Source: Adhaeribacter_A terreus (GTDB lineage Bacteria > Bacteroidota > Bacteroidia > Cytophagales > Hymenobacteraceae). Taken from it: a DNA stretch of 64,000 nt. The notes beneath the pieces were generated by a model. It was not told where the DNA came from. It saw only the letters and a program-made list of their open reading frames with translations, and ran no database searches. The position numbers and the translations under genes were made by a program. Shown here one piece after another: positions 17,583-25,943 of this stretch (positions are counted from its first letter, which is position 1; every line of letters begins with the position of its first letter). Location of the stretch: NCBI RefSeq assembly GCF_042657365.1, contig NZ_JBHSKT010000008.1, positions 133,768 through 197,767 of the forward strand, written 5' to 3'.

Positions 17583-17611
17583 ACTTTTTTTTGCCCCTTC
17601 CATAGCGTTTT
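17583..17611 (-). repeat. 29-bp bipartite dispersed motif
   Basis: Minus strand: AAAACGCTA, 14-nt spacer, AAAAGT; its 3' box lies on the T-run terminator of the SRP RNA. Confidence 0.7.
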
Positions 17612-17660
17612 CCTCGCGCAAATTCTTTCCTTTTTCTGCCGTTTTCCTGAAATTAAACCG

Positions 17661-17668
17661 TAGCTTTG
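17661..17668 (+). promoter_or_regulatory. Promoter -7 box of the transaldolase-family gene
   Basis: TAGCTTTG, an exact TAnnTTTG match, 30 nt before the ATG at 17699. Confidence 0.6.
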
Positions 17669-17698
17669 CGGCCGGAAAAACCATTCATTTTCAATCTT

Positions 17699-18355
17699 AT
17701 GAAATTTTTTGTTGATACCGCAAACCTGAACGAGATCCGCGAAGCTCATGATCTGGGCGTACTCGATGGCGTAACCACCAACCCAAGCCTGATGGCTAAA
17801 GAAGGCATTGCTGGTTACGATGCTGTAATGGCTCACTACAAAGCGATCTGCGAAATTGTGGACGGCGACATCAGTGCGGAAGTAATTGCTACTGATTACG
17901 AAGGCATGATCAATGAAGGCGAAAACCTGGCGCAACTTCACCCGAACATCGTGGTAAAAGTACCTATGACGAAAGATGGCGTAAAAGCGATCCGTTATTT
18001 CAGCCAGAAAGGTATCAAAACGAACTGCACGTTAGTATTCTCGGCTGGTCAGGCGTTATTAGCTGCTAAAGCTGGTGCTACTTACGTTTCTCCGTTTGTG
18101 GGCCGTTTAGACGATATTGCTACCGACGGTATGCAACTGATCGAGCAGATTGTAGCGATCTATGCCAACTACGGTTACCAGACCCAGGTTTTAGCCGCAT
18201 CAGTTCGCCACGTAATGCACTTAATTCAGTGCGCAGAAATCGGCGCTGACGTAGTAACCTGCCCGCTGAACGTAATTACCTCATTGCTGAACCACCCGCT
18301 AACGGATTCTGGTTTAGCCAAATTCCTGGCCGACCACAAAAAAGTAAACGCTTAA
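17699..18355 (+). CDS. fsa: Fructose-6-phosphate aldolase/transaldolase (small TalC type)
   Basis: The 218-residue length and motifs MKFFVDTANLNEI, GVTTNPSLMAKEG, the Schiff-base Lys in KTNCTLVFS, and AASVRHVMH define the short FSA/TalC subfamily of class I aldolases. It transfers or cleaves dihydroxyacetone units between sugar phosphates in the pentose phosphate network. I start at 17699; an 11-codon upstream extension runs into the promoter. The next gene, a 67-residue protein, is on the same strand 105 nt downstream. Confidence 0.93.
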   Translation: MKFFVDTANLNEIREAHDLGVLDGVTTNPSLMAKEGIAGYDAVMAHYKAICEIVDGDISAEVIATDYEGMINEGENLAQLHPNIVVKVPMTKDGVKAIRYFSQKGIKTNCTLVFSAGQALLAAKAGATYVSPFVGRLDDIATDGMQLIEQIVAIYANYGYQTQVLAASVRHVMHLIQCAEIGADVVTCPLNVITSLLNHPLTDSGLAKFLADHKKVNA

Positions 18356-18459
18356 GGTGCAGCCTTAATTAGAAATTAAAAATTAGAAATGATTTTTTAC
18401 TTTCCTGAAATTTTCCGGCGTTTCTGAGAATTTCTAATTTTTAATTCATAATTGAAGTT

Positions 18460-18663
18460 ATGTATATCATCAAAGTAAAAGGAAAGGCTAAAATTCCGGA
18501 TTATATTCAGTTGCGCGACGACCATTTTGTGCTGATCGCGTATTTCCGGGCCGACAGGCCACTTAAAAACCTGGACCGCTACGGGCTGGATGGAAAGGAA
18601 GAAGCTTTAGCCGCTTTGATCGAGAGTTTGAGTTTTGGTAAATTACAGAAGCTGGAATTGTAA
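18460..18663 (+). CDS. Small conserved hypothetical protein
   Basis: The 67-residue protein has no signal peptide and reads as a compact alpha/beta unit (YIIKVKGKAKIPDYIQLRD ... YGLDGKEEALAALIESL). I do not recognise a family. It lies between the transaldolase and ftsE on the same strand. Imperfect inverted repeats rich in AATTTCTAATTTTTAATT (18368-18388 and 18428-18451) precede it and may form a structured leader. A terminator follows at 18686. Confidence 0.6.
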   Translation: MYIIKVKGKAKIPDYIQLRDDHFVLIAYFRADRPLKNLDRYGLDGKEEALAALIESLSFGKLQKLEL

Positions 18664-18685
18664 TTTATTATAATGCTTACCTATT

Positions 18686-18724
18686 AAATGCGAAGATCGG
18701 TTTTCCGGTTTTCGCATTTTTTTT
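18686..18724 (+). terminator. Intrinsic terminator
   Basis: AAATGCGAA pairs with TTCGCATTT, followed by eight Ts. Confidence 0.8.
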
Positions 18725-18774
18725 GAAGCTGGATCGGTAGGAGAGCCTTGTTAGTTCCGGCAAAAATTAGCAGC

Positions 18775-18803
18775 ACTTTTTAAAGCTGAAAGCATAGCAT
18801 TTT
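18775..18803 (-). repeat. 29-bp bipartite dispersed motif
   Basis: Minus strand: AAAATGCTA, 14-nt spacer, AAAAGT. It sits in the gene-free stretch 18664-18976, which also holds the terminator at 18686 and the promoter at 18891. Confidence 0.7.
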
Positions 18804-18890
18804 TCGGGCTTTAAATTCATTTTTCGTTCCGTTTAAAGAATGCATTTTGTTGTTAGCATGGAGCTGGTGCACTTTTACTTTTTGTTTTTG

Positions 18891-18898
18891 TATTTTTG
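18891..18898 (+). promoter_or_regulatory. ftsE promoter -7 box
   Basis: TATTTTTG, an exact TAnnTTTG match, 79 nt before the ftsE ATG. Confidence 0.55.
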
Positions 18899-18976
18899 CA
18901 ATAAAGTTGAACCGAATTCCTTACCTGAAATACAAATTTTATATCTTCACATTTCCAAAGTTTTTAATATTTTTTG

Positions 18977-19693
18977 ATGAGCAACGAATTTTCAGCGATC
19001 CCGGTAGTAAGTCTGCGCGACGTAATGGTAATGCAGGACGTACAGACAGTGCTGGAAAAAGTATCGTTTGAAATTGAAAAGGGTGAGTTTGTTTACCTGG
19101 TAGGTCGTACCGGCAGCGGTAAAAGCTCGTTGCTGAAAACGCTCTATGCCGATCTTCCGTTGGCGGCCGGACAAATGAGCGTGGCGGGTTATAATCTTCA
19201 GAAACTTGCCCGCAACAAAGTGCCTTATTTAAGAAGAAAAGTAGGCATCGTTTTTCAGGATTTCCAGTTGCTTTTCGATAGAAGCGTTTCCGAGAATCTT
19301 TCTTTTGTATTAAAAGCTACCGGTTGGAAAGATAAAAAGAAGATTAAGCAGCGCATTTCGGATGTTTTGATGCGCGTTGGCTTGGATGCTGCGGCCAATA
19401 AAATGCCACACCAGCTTTCGGGCGGCGAGCAGCAGCGCATTGTAATTGCCCGCGCTTTGCTAAATGAGCCCATAATTCTGTTTGCCGATGAACCAACCGG
19501 TAACCTCGACCCGGAAGTTACGCGCGGCATTCTGAAATTATTCCAGGAAATAAACAGTTCGGGCACCGCCGTTTTAATGGCAACGCATAATTACGAACTG
19601 ATCAACGAAAATCCGCAGCGCATTCTGAAATGCGAAAACGGCCGTATCCACGATTCTGCGAAGGAAAATTTTACGATCGGGAATGGTTTCTGA
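18977..19693 (+). CDS. ftsE: FtsE-like cell-division ABC transporter ATPase
   Basis: The 238-residue ATPase has Walker A GRTGSGKSS (about 41-49), the Q-loop FQDFQLL, the signature LSGGEQQR and Walker B ILFADEPTGNLD, with the short length and the FQDFQLLFDRSV segment typical of FtsE. FtsE pairs with the membrane protein FtsX to activate septal peptidoglycan hydrolases. No ftsX is adjacent, a common arrangement in Bacteroidota. The 3' end overlaps the next gene by 11 nt. A TTG codon immediately precedes the chosen ATG. Confidence 0.9.
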   Translation: MSNEFSAIPVVSLRDVMVMQDVQTVLEKVSFEIEKGEFVYLVGRTGSGKSSLLKTLYADLPLAAGQMSVAGYNLQKLARNKVPYLRRKVGIVFQDFQLLFDRSVSENLSFVLKATGWKDKKKIKQRISDVLMRVGLDAAANKMPHQLSGGEQQRIVIARALLNEPIILFADEPTGNLDPEVTRGILKLFQEINSSGTAVLMATHNYELINENPQRILKCENGRIHDSAKENFTIGNGF

Positions 19694-20582
19694 GTTATCC
19701 GTTCTTATACCGATCTATAACCAGGATGTAACCAGACTGGTGCAAAGCCTGCTGGAGCAATGCCGCAACCTTACCAGTCGTTTCGAAATTCTGCTTTATG
19801 ATGATGCTTCGGAAGAAAAATTCCGGTATAAGCACCGTTTTCTGAACGAAGAACCCGAGATCCGTTACGTGGAAATGCGCAAAAATGTAGGCCGCGCCGC
19901 GATCCGGAATTGCCTGGCGCAGGATGCTAATTACCGTTACCTGCTTTTCCTGGATAACGACAGCGCTTTGCCCGATGAAGATTTTGTGAAACGTTACTGG
20001 GAATGTCCGGAAGAAGCCGATGTGATTATTGGCGGCACGGTTTACGAACCGGAAGCGCCTTCGGATATGTATATGCTGCGCTGGCACTACGGAAAATTGA
20101 GGGAAGAAAAGAAAGCCGCGCTTCGTAACAAAAATCCGTACCGGAGCCTGACGCTGAATAATATGCTGATCAGGAAAGAAGTTTATCTAAAGCACCAGCT
20201 TAATACCGATCTTTTAGGTTACGGCCACGAGGATACGAAATTTGGCTGGGAACTTGAAAAGGCTGCCGTTTCTGTAAAACACATCAATAACCCGGTAATT
20301 CACATGGGGCTGGAGCCGGCCGTAGATTTTCTCAGAAAAACGCGGCAAGCCATAAAAAACCTGTACCAGCTTTACCAAACCCAACCAAATATTTCGGATA
20401 GCAAACTGATAAAAAGCTATGAATTGCTGCGAAAAACGGGCATGGCAAAAGCCTTTTTACTGGCTTTCCGGCCGATGCGCGGCATGATGCTGCAAAACCT
20501 GCGTTCACCTAATCCGAATTTAAAATATTTCGATCTGTATAAATTGTATTTGTTTACGAGTCAGGCGCTTGGGAAAAGTTAA
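19683..20582 (+). CDS. Glycosyltransferase family 2
   Basis: The 299-residue cytosolic or membrane-associated enzyme has the GT-A fold: SVLIPIYNQDVTRLVQSL at the N terminus, the nucleotide-binding LLYDDAS, and the metal-binding acidic motif LFLDNDSALPDE near residue 82, then YGHEDTKFGWELE later. It transfers a sugar from a nucleotide donor to an unknown acceptor. Translational overlap with ftsE implies joint expression. A terminator ends the unit. Confidence 0.88.
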   Translation: MVSELSVLIPIYNQDVTRLVQSLLEQCRNLTSRFEILLYDDASEEKFRYKHRFLNEEPEIRYVEMRKNVGRAAIRNCLAQDANYRYLLFLDNDSALPDEDFVKRYWECPEEADVIIGGTVYEPEAPSDMYMLRWHYGKLREEKKAALRNKNPYRSLTLNNMLIRKEVYLKHQLNTDLLGYGHEDTKFGWELEKAAVSVKHINNPVIHMGLEPAVDFLRKTRQAIKNLYQLYQTQPNISDSKLIKSYELLRKTGMAKAFLLAFRPMRGMMLQNLRSPNPNLKYFDLYKLYLFTSQALGKS

Positions 20583-20601
20583 TTTTCTGTATTTGAAATC
20601 A

Positions 20602-20640
20602 TAAAAAAAACTCCGGCCCATTTCTGAGCCGGAGTTTTTT
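20602..20640 (+). terminator. Terminator of the ftsE-GT2 unit
   Basis: AAAACTCCGGCcCA and TGaGCCGGAGTTTT pair, with A and T runs on either side. Confidence 0.88.
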
Positions 20641-20661
20641 GCTTTAAAAACATACCGTTTT
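20633..20661 (-). repeat. 29-bp bipartite dispersed motif
   Basis: Minus strand: AAAACGGTA, 14-nt spacer, AAAACT; the 3' box is part of the terminator stem at 20602-20640. Confidence 0.7.
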
Positions 20662-21527
20662 TATTTACGATCTTTGGTGCCGTCTACTTTATCTTCGGCC
20701 TTTTTGTAAGTGTCTTTAATAGCGGAACCGGTTTTGCTGGCAGCGTTGCCTACTTTAGAACCACCTTCTTTGGCTGCATCGCCGGTTTTTTCGGCTCCGG
20801 TTTTTACGCCTTCTTTTACGTTAGAACCAACTTTCTCAGCGGTGTTTCCGGTTTTGCTGGCTGCTTTCATGGCCTGGTACTTGGTTTTGGCCTTGCCGAT
20901 CTCGTATTTATCTTTAGCCGAAAGCTGTTCCTGAATGGCGTTTTTTCGGTCGTCCAGATCGCTCCACATGGCGTCTACAACCTGCCAGTCGGCATTGGTG
21001 TAAGTTTCTTTATTCTCCTGTACTTTGGCTACAAAATTCTCGTAAGCTGCCCGGATATTTGCCGGCGTTAAGGCATTCAGATCCTCGGCTTTTTCCGGAG
21101 TGGTTAAGTACACCGGACGGAGAGAATCGGCTTTTCCGTAAGAAGCGTACGTAGCGCGGCGGGTTTGCCAGCTGGTATTGTAACGGGTTTTCATTTCCTC
21201 GATCTCCGCGCGGCGGGCATCGTCATAATATTTGGCATTTTTATCGAGGGCGGCTACGCGTTCGTTGTAGGCTTCTTCGCGGTCAGAAATTTCTTCAGTC
21301 CAGTCGCGGTCGCTGTCGTACACGTAAGCCGTATCGCGTTCTTTTTCGTCTATCCAGTTTTTGAAATTATTGTAAGCTTCTTCGCTTTCATTTTTAATTT
21401 CGGTACCGGTATTTTCTACAGTTGTTTCGGTTTCTACGCGTTCAGATTTAGAACAAGCAGTACTTCCGAAGATCAGTCCGGCGGTTACGAGCAGTGCAAA
21501 AGCCTGGCCCTGAAAATTACGTTTCAT
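20661..21527 (-). CDS. Hypothetical lipoprotein with LEA-like tail
   Basis: The 288-residue protein has a lipoprotein signal (lipobox ending at Cys25), an acidic helical region rich in E/D/Y/R (about 40-130), a second helical domain (about 140-220) and a C-terminal stretch (about 225-288) of near-repeats of the form K-T-G-x-x-A-x-K-x-G-S-x-V. Such Lys/Gly/Ala/Thr repeats resemble LEA-type or apolipoprotein-like amphipathic segments. Function unknown; a stress or membrane-surface role is only a guess. Divergent from nothing, it stands alone between two bipartite repeat clusters. Confidence 0.65.
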   Translation of the reverse strand: MKRNFQGQAFALLVTAGLIFGSTACSKSERVETETTVENTGTEIKNESEEAYNNFKNWIDEKERDTAYVYDSDRDWTEEISDREEAYNERVAALDKNAKYYDDARRAEIEEMKTRYNTSWQTRRATYASYGKADSLRPVYLTTPEKAEDLNALTPANIRAAYENFVAKVQENKETYTNADWQVVDAMWSDLDDRKNAIQEQLSAKDKYEIGKAKTKYQAMKAASKTGNTAEKVGSNVKEGVKTGAEKTGDAAKEGGSKVGNAASKTGSAIKDTYKKAEDKVDGTKDRK

Positions 21528-21661
21528 AGTTCTTTCGTTAAGTTAAATTGTAAAATCCTGATATTTCAGAATTGGGGTTTGTAACGAAAGTTGAAAGGCT
21601 TTGTTTCAGAATGGAAATAAAAAGAGTACAATTATGCAGCTTCCGAACCTATTAAAACTAG

Positions 21662-21703
21662 AGTTTTCAGGCCGAAAATGGTAGCGTTTTCGGCTCGAAA
21701 ACT
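21662..21703. repeat. Overlapping inverted pair of bipartite motifs
   Basis: A minus copy (21662-21690, AAAACGCTA...AAAACT) and a plus copy (21675-21703, AAAATGGTA...AAAACT) overlap by 16 bp, so the pair is nearly self-complementary around AAAATGGTAGCGTTTT. It lies just downstream of the Wzx-like gene. Confidence 0.75.
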
Positions 21704-21710
21704 ACTATTA

Positions 21711-23189
21711 TTAACGGATGCGTTTCAGCAGGTTTTTCCAGAAATTGGCTGCATCCGGAGAGGCATTCGATACCAGAATTAATATGCCGTAAAGCATGGA
21801 AATGAAAGCAGAGCGAACCGCAATGTCAAGGAAATTATTCGGGAGTACCGGAATCAATTCGGAAACGCCAAATACCAACGCTGCAATGGCTACAATGGTT
21901 AAAGAGCGCCATACAAAAGGCTGCATGTTAAAATGATACCACACAAAAAGCAGCCGCGCCAGGTTAATGGAAACGATGGCCAGCATAGAAGCAAAAGCCG
22001 CCCCGTTTATACCATAAAGCGGAATGAAAATATAATTGGTGCCAATGGTAATAATAGCCAGTAAAGCATTGAAAAACAGATCGTAGCGGAATTTGTCGGA
22101 AGTAAGCAGAATCACGCCGTTCAGGCCGGTGGCAATATCGAAAAGGCGGGCCAGACCGAGGAAAAAGAAAACGTATTTACCTTCGTTATAAACCTTCGGC
22201 ATGATGGCAAAAATATTATCAATATTCGCCCAGATTCCTATGAAAAGCAAGCTGCCTAAAACCAGGTTTATAGAAGTAACCCGCTGGTAAAGCGATTTTA
22301 AAGCCGGCAAATTATGATCGCGCCAATAATCGGAAACCTGCGGCACCACGATCTTCAGAATAGATTGCGCCGGAATGCGAATGGTGCTGGTAACGAAATT
22401 CGCCGTCATGAAAATACCTACCGCATCGAGCGTGAGGTAATTCAGGATCATGAGCGAATCGATGTTGTTGATGATCACTGAAGAAATGTTGCCGATAAAA
22501 GAGAACATGCCGTAACCCAGCACTTCTTTAAACGGCCGCACCTTAAAAGCCTGAAAATTCGGGCGGATAAAGAATTGTTTCAGGAAAATAATGTAAGCAG
22601 AAAGTACCAGAGCGATAGCGCAGTTTATACCGATGTACAGGTACACAAACGTTTCGAAATTGACCCAATTGAAGGCGTAAAGTGCCACCAGCACCGAGGT
22701 TAAAACCCGTAGCAAAAGATCCTGCACAAACGAAGAAACCACGGTTTTGTAAAGCGATTTCAGGTAGGCATCCTGCAGAATGTAAAGCAGTGTGAAAAAA
22801 GCCAGCAAAATAATATGGTTGTAATATTTGAGCAGTAGCGCGGCATCTTCGGCTTTGTAGTATTGCAACACCCAAGGCTTAAAAATAATAACCAGCAGCG
22901 TGAGGAGCAGAAAACCGGCCATGGGAATGAGCAGCAGCATGAAGAAGAAACCCTGGTGCTCCTGCTCTTTATTCCGGTAATAAGGAAAGAATTTAAAGGT
23001 CATGTTGGCGAAGCCCAGCGCGGAAAATTGCGCAAACATGGCCGACACCGAAATGAGTAACTTGGTAAGACCAACCTGATCGGGGGAAAGAAAGTTGGGC
23101 ATCAGGTAGATCACGTTCACAAAACCCAGCACCATGCCAAGGTACGAAACAATGGTATTCTGAATGCCTTGTTTTTTAATTACACCCAC
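21711..23189 (-). CDS. Wzx-like polysaccharide flippase (MATE/PST superfamily)
   Basis: The 492-residue protein is hydrophobic throughout with about 12-14 predicted membrane segments and begins MGVIKKQGIQNTIVSYLGMVLG, as in O-antigen/capsule flippases of the PST family. It probably moves a lipid-linked glycan across the inner membrane. It is the last gene of the long minus-strand glycan locus. A minus-strand -7 box (CAAAAGTA, 23214-23221) suggests its own promoter as well. Confidence 0.85.
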   Translation of the reverse strand: MGVIKKQGIQNTIVSYLGMVLGFVNVIYLMPNFLSPDQVGLTKLLISVSAMFAQFSALGFANMTFKFFPYYRNKEQEHQGFFFMLLLIPMAGFLLLTLLVIIFKPWVLQYYKAEDAALLLKYYNHIILLAFFTLLYILQDAYLKSLYKTVVSSFVQDLLLRVLTSVLVALYAFNWVNFETFVYLYIGINCAIALVLSAYIIFLKQFFIRPNFQAFKVRPFKEVLGYGMFSFIGNISSVIINNIDSLMILNYLTLDAVGIFMTANFVTSTIRIPAQSILKIVVPQVSDYWRDHNLPALKSLYQRVTSINLVLGSLLFIGIWANIDNIFAIMPKVYNEGKYVFFFLGLARLFDIATGLNGVILLTSDKFRYDLFFNALLAIITIGTNYIFIPLYGINGAAFASMLAIVSINLARLLFVWYHFNMQPFVWRSLTIVAIAALVFGVSELIPVLPNNFLDIAVRSAFISMLYGILILVSNASPDAANFWKNLLKRIR

Positions 23190-23304
23190 GTATATTCTTT
23201 ATTTTTTGAGGCACAAAAGTACACCAAATTTCCGGATCGGTTTTGTGGAACTTGTCGAAGAGATTAGTAATGTACTGCGATAATTCCTGTAGCACTAAAA
23301 TGCT

Positions 23305-24630
23305 TTATTGCAGTTTTTCGGAAAATTGCTGGTATAACTGCGAGCCGGTTTTGAAATGCGACCCTTGTTTTTGTAATTCATTCAAAATATTCCCGAATGC
23401 GGTTAAACCGTTTTGCGTGTTGAGTTCAGAAAAGTTTTCGTTGTGCCAAAGCAAACCAAATACGCCGCCGAATTTCTTTATTTCCAGCAGCATAGGTTTT
23501 ATGATTTCGGCTACTTTTTCCGGCGTAATCTGCAGGTAATTGGGGTGCCACAAGGTAGCATCCATCAGGTTAAGCGGAATTTCCAGAAAAGGGTAGGGTT
23601 TCAGGCTCGAAAAGTCGAAAAGCTGGAACGGAAAGCAATACGCATTACGGAAACCAAAATGTTCGGCAAAGCCCAGTGTGCTGTCGTAATTTATACCGGC
23701 TTCAACCAAAACCTGCGGCGTTTTCACCGGATCGAAACACAAATAATGAAAGCGGTTTCCGGAAACATTACTGCCAATTTTGGCCGCTTCATTTTTAAGT
23801 TGCAGGGTATTTTCTGAACTTCCGAAACTACCGTGTACCGCATTTTCAAAACCTTCGGCTTCCAGGAATTTTATCTGTTGCTGGTATTTGGGAGCCGTAA
23901 GATCGTAGTCGGCGTTGGGTTGGTTTTGGTATTTCCCTTTTTGAGCAAGCCAGAAAAACGTAGAAACACCACCGATTTTTTTTACTGTTTTCGCTACCGT
24001 TTTCAGATTGTTCCAATGATCTTGTCGCATCAATTTTTGCCAGCCAAGCTTCGGGATTTGCAGCAGATTGCCTTTTTTTAGTTGCTTTACCCCTTCAATT
24101 TTCCAGGCGCTTTCCAACCTGTCCACATCGTGCGAAAGAAAAGTCGTGAACTGGCTTTGCGGGTTTTGGAGTGAAATTCCATAGCCTTTTTCCAGTGCCG
24201 TTTTCAGAATATCGAAGTAATAATTTACTACCGGAATCGTAACGAATTGGTGCTGGAACTGCAAACTCGCTTTATAAGGGAAACGGCCGAAACGATCGCG
24301 TTCTAAGGAATGAATTTCCTGCCACCCGCTCAGAAAATAAAATGCAGCAGCAATTATATCGGCGTTAATGATTACCGTGTTCTCCGCTTCGGAAATTACT
24401 TCGGTTCGTTTGGTCTGAAAGAGAAATGGAATACGTTGTTCATGCCAGTTTTGCCAGCAAATATCTTTGGGAAATGGTAGATTTTTACTGAAAAAAGAAA
24501 GGCCGCAAGCCGAGATTTTTACCGCCGCATTTTCATTTTCACCGTAAGCCACGCGCAGGTTTTTTGCCTTCGGATAAAGGGAACAGAAGTGTGACCAGAC
24601 GTATTTGAAAATGATTTCAGCGTTGAGCAT
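23305..24630 (-). CDS. Polysaccharide deacetylase-like protein
   Basis: The 441-residue protein has a conserved N-terminal region found in Bacteroidota glycan clusters and a NodB-type core: FLSHDVDRLES (metal-binding Asp-x-Asp, around residue 170), FHYLCFDP, YDSTLGFAEHFGFRNAYCFPF, and a C-terminal GLLWHNENFS with the His motif. It may de-N- or de-O-acetylate a surface glycan or act on a cell-wall sugar. Between the capsule-type gene and the flippase, it belongs to the same minus-strand operon. Confidence 0.75.
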   Translation of the reverse strand: MLNAEIIFKYVWSHFCSLYPKAKNLRVAYGENENAAVKISACGLSFFSKNLPFPKDICWQNWHEQRIPFLFQTKRTEVISEAENTVIINADIIAAAFYFLSGWQEIHSLERDRFGRFPYKASLQFQHQFVTIPVVNYYFDILKTALEKGYGISLQNPQSQFTTFLSHDVDRLESAWKIEGVKQLKKGNLLQIPKLGWQKLMRQDHWNNLKTVAKTVKKIGGVSTFFWLAQKGKYQNQPNADYDLTAPKYQQQIKFLEAEGFENAVHGSFGSSENTLQLKNEAAKIGSNVSGNRFHYLCFDPVKTPQVLVEAGINYDSTLGFAEHFGFRNAYCFPFQLFDFSSLKPYPFLEIPLNLMDATLWHPNYLQITPEKVAEIIKPMLLEIKKFGGVFGLLWHNENFSELNTQNGLTAFGNILNELQKQGSHFKTGSQLYQQFSEKLQ

Positions 24631-24636
24631 GTGGGC

Positions 24637-24665
24637 AGTTTTTAAGCCGGAAAGGATAGCATTTT
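24637..24665 (-). repeat. 29-bp bipartite dispersed motif
   Basis: Minus strand: AAAATGCTA, 14-nt spacer, AAAACT, across the stop codon of the 24642-25940 gene. Confidence 0.7.
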
Positions 24666-25940
24666 CTGCAGGAATTCCTGTAAGTATTGTACAGCTAATG
24701 CATCGCTTTTGCCTTCATTTTCGGTACCGATGGTGGCATTGTAATAAGCTGCTTTTTGGTAAACGTTTGGCTTGGTTTGCTGGTATTGCTGCACCAGCGC
24801 AAAAAGTGCTTCCAAAGTAGCAGCTTCGGTAATTAAACCGGTTTTCACGAAGCCATAATAATCATAAAAATTGCTGGCGCCAAAGCGGAAATAAATGCCC
24901 GGAATATTCAGCAAAGCTGCTTCGAGGTGAATGGAAGATTCGGCGGCAACAATTAGGTCCTGGTTTTTAAGAAATTCGAAAGCACCTTCACTTTTTGGGC
25001 TGGAAAACATAGCGTTTTGGCCGGTCTGTTGCACAAAACTAAAATCGCGGGCATCGCCGGGGTGCGGACGGAAAGTGAATTGAAGCTCCGGAAATTGCTT
25101 AACCAGTTGCAGAATGGTAGCTTTTAAAGCTTCGTAATTGTCCATTAGGTTACCGGCTATGCCAACTTTTTTTACCATAGTTTTAAAATTCCGGAACTGC
25201 ATAAATTTATCGGCTTTCGGCATTCCGATCAGTTTTACTTTGCCCTGAACCGGGCCGCATTGCCGGTATTTATCCAGCGCATCCTGGCCTTCGAGCAAAC
25301 TTAAACGGAATTCCAGCGGCGGAAAAGCGGTGCTTACCGTGGCGTGCTGAATGTAAACAGTGGGAATGTTCAACTTATTAGCTGCCAGAAGCATAGCCCG
25401 CGAATCGTCGTTGTGATCGTTGGCAAAAACGATGGCTTTTGGCTGGTACTTTTTAAGGTGTTTCAGATACGCTTCGTAGTAGCCAATGGAAATGAAAATC
25501 AGGTCGAAAAAACGAATGGCCTTGTTGCCGTGCTTTTTATATAGTCCGAAGAAAACCGGGAGAAAATAACGGGCCGTGTGCAGGAATTTCCAGCGCAGCG
25601 AAAGCCGGTTAACCTGTTTGTTGTAACGCCCGATCTGTTTGTTCTGACCCGCTACGAAAGCTGTGCCGGTTAGTTGATCTTTCAGGAAATGCAGGGCATC
25701 GTAATTGTTCTGACTTACAACGTACAACCAGGTTTTGCTGTGCAGGTCTTCATTTTTTTGTGAAAGGCTGAAAATATTCGGTATTAACCGGCCGAGCGTG
25801 TACAGGTTAATTTTAAGCAGCCGCTTCGGAAAACTGCCGGGTGAAATTTTATTCAGCGTGGCTGCCGGCATAGCTGCAAACGTCGGCTGGAACCGCAAAT
25901 GCAATATATTGGCATAACGCTGAATAGTTTTCTCAAACAT
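24642..25940 (-). CDS. Capsule/surface carbohydrate transferase-like protein
   Basis: The 432-residue protein has a GT-B-like layout. A central VFANDHNDDSRAMLLAANKL segment is followed by a TFRPHPGDARDF motif and VAAESSIHLEAALLNIPGIYFRFG, the HP and SS-x(3)-E pattern of capsule polysaccharide and CDP-glycerol-type transferases. It likely adds or polymerises a surface sugar; donor unknown. Its start is only 3 nt after the pseI stop codon, so it is tightly coupled to the nonulosonic acid synthase, and may use that sugar. Two bipartite repeats lie in or at the end of it (24637, 24990). Confidence 0.72.
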   Translation of the reverse strand: MFEKTIQRYANILHLRFQPTFAAMPAATLNKISPGSFPKRLLKINLYTLGRLIPNIFSLSQKNEDLHSKTWLYVVSQNNYDALHFLKDQLTGTAFVAGQNKQIGRYNKQVNRLSLRWKFLHTARYFLPVFFGLYKKHGNKAIRFFDLIFISIGYYEAYLKHLKKYQPKAIVFANDHNDDSRAMLLAANKLNIPTVYIQHATVSTAFPPLEFRLSLLEGQDALDKYRQCGPVQGKVKLIGMPKADKFMQFRNFKTMVKKVGIAGNLMDNYEALKATILQLVKQFPELQFTFRPHPGDARDFSFVQQTGQNAMFSSPKSEGAFEFLKNQDLIVAAESSIHLEAALLNIPGIYFRFGASNFYDYYGFVKTGLITEAATLEALFALVQQYQQTKPNVYQKAAYYNATIGTENEGKSDALAVQYLQEFLQKMLSFPA

Positions 25941-25943
25941 CCC

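Noticed and set aside
17462..17941. Minus-strand open frame covering the SRP RNA and start of the transaldolase gene
   Set aside because: It crosses a structured RNA with its own promoter and a conserved gene; no protein-like features.
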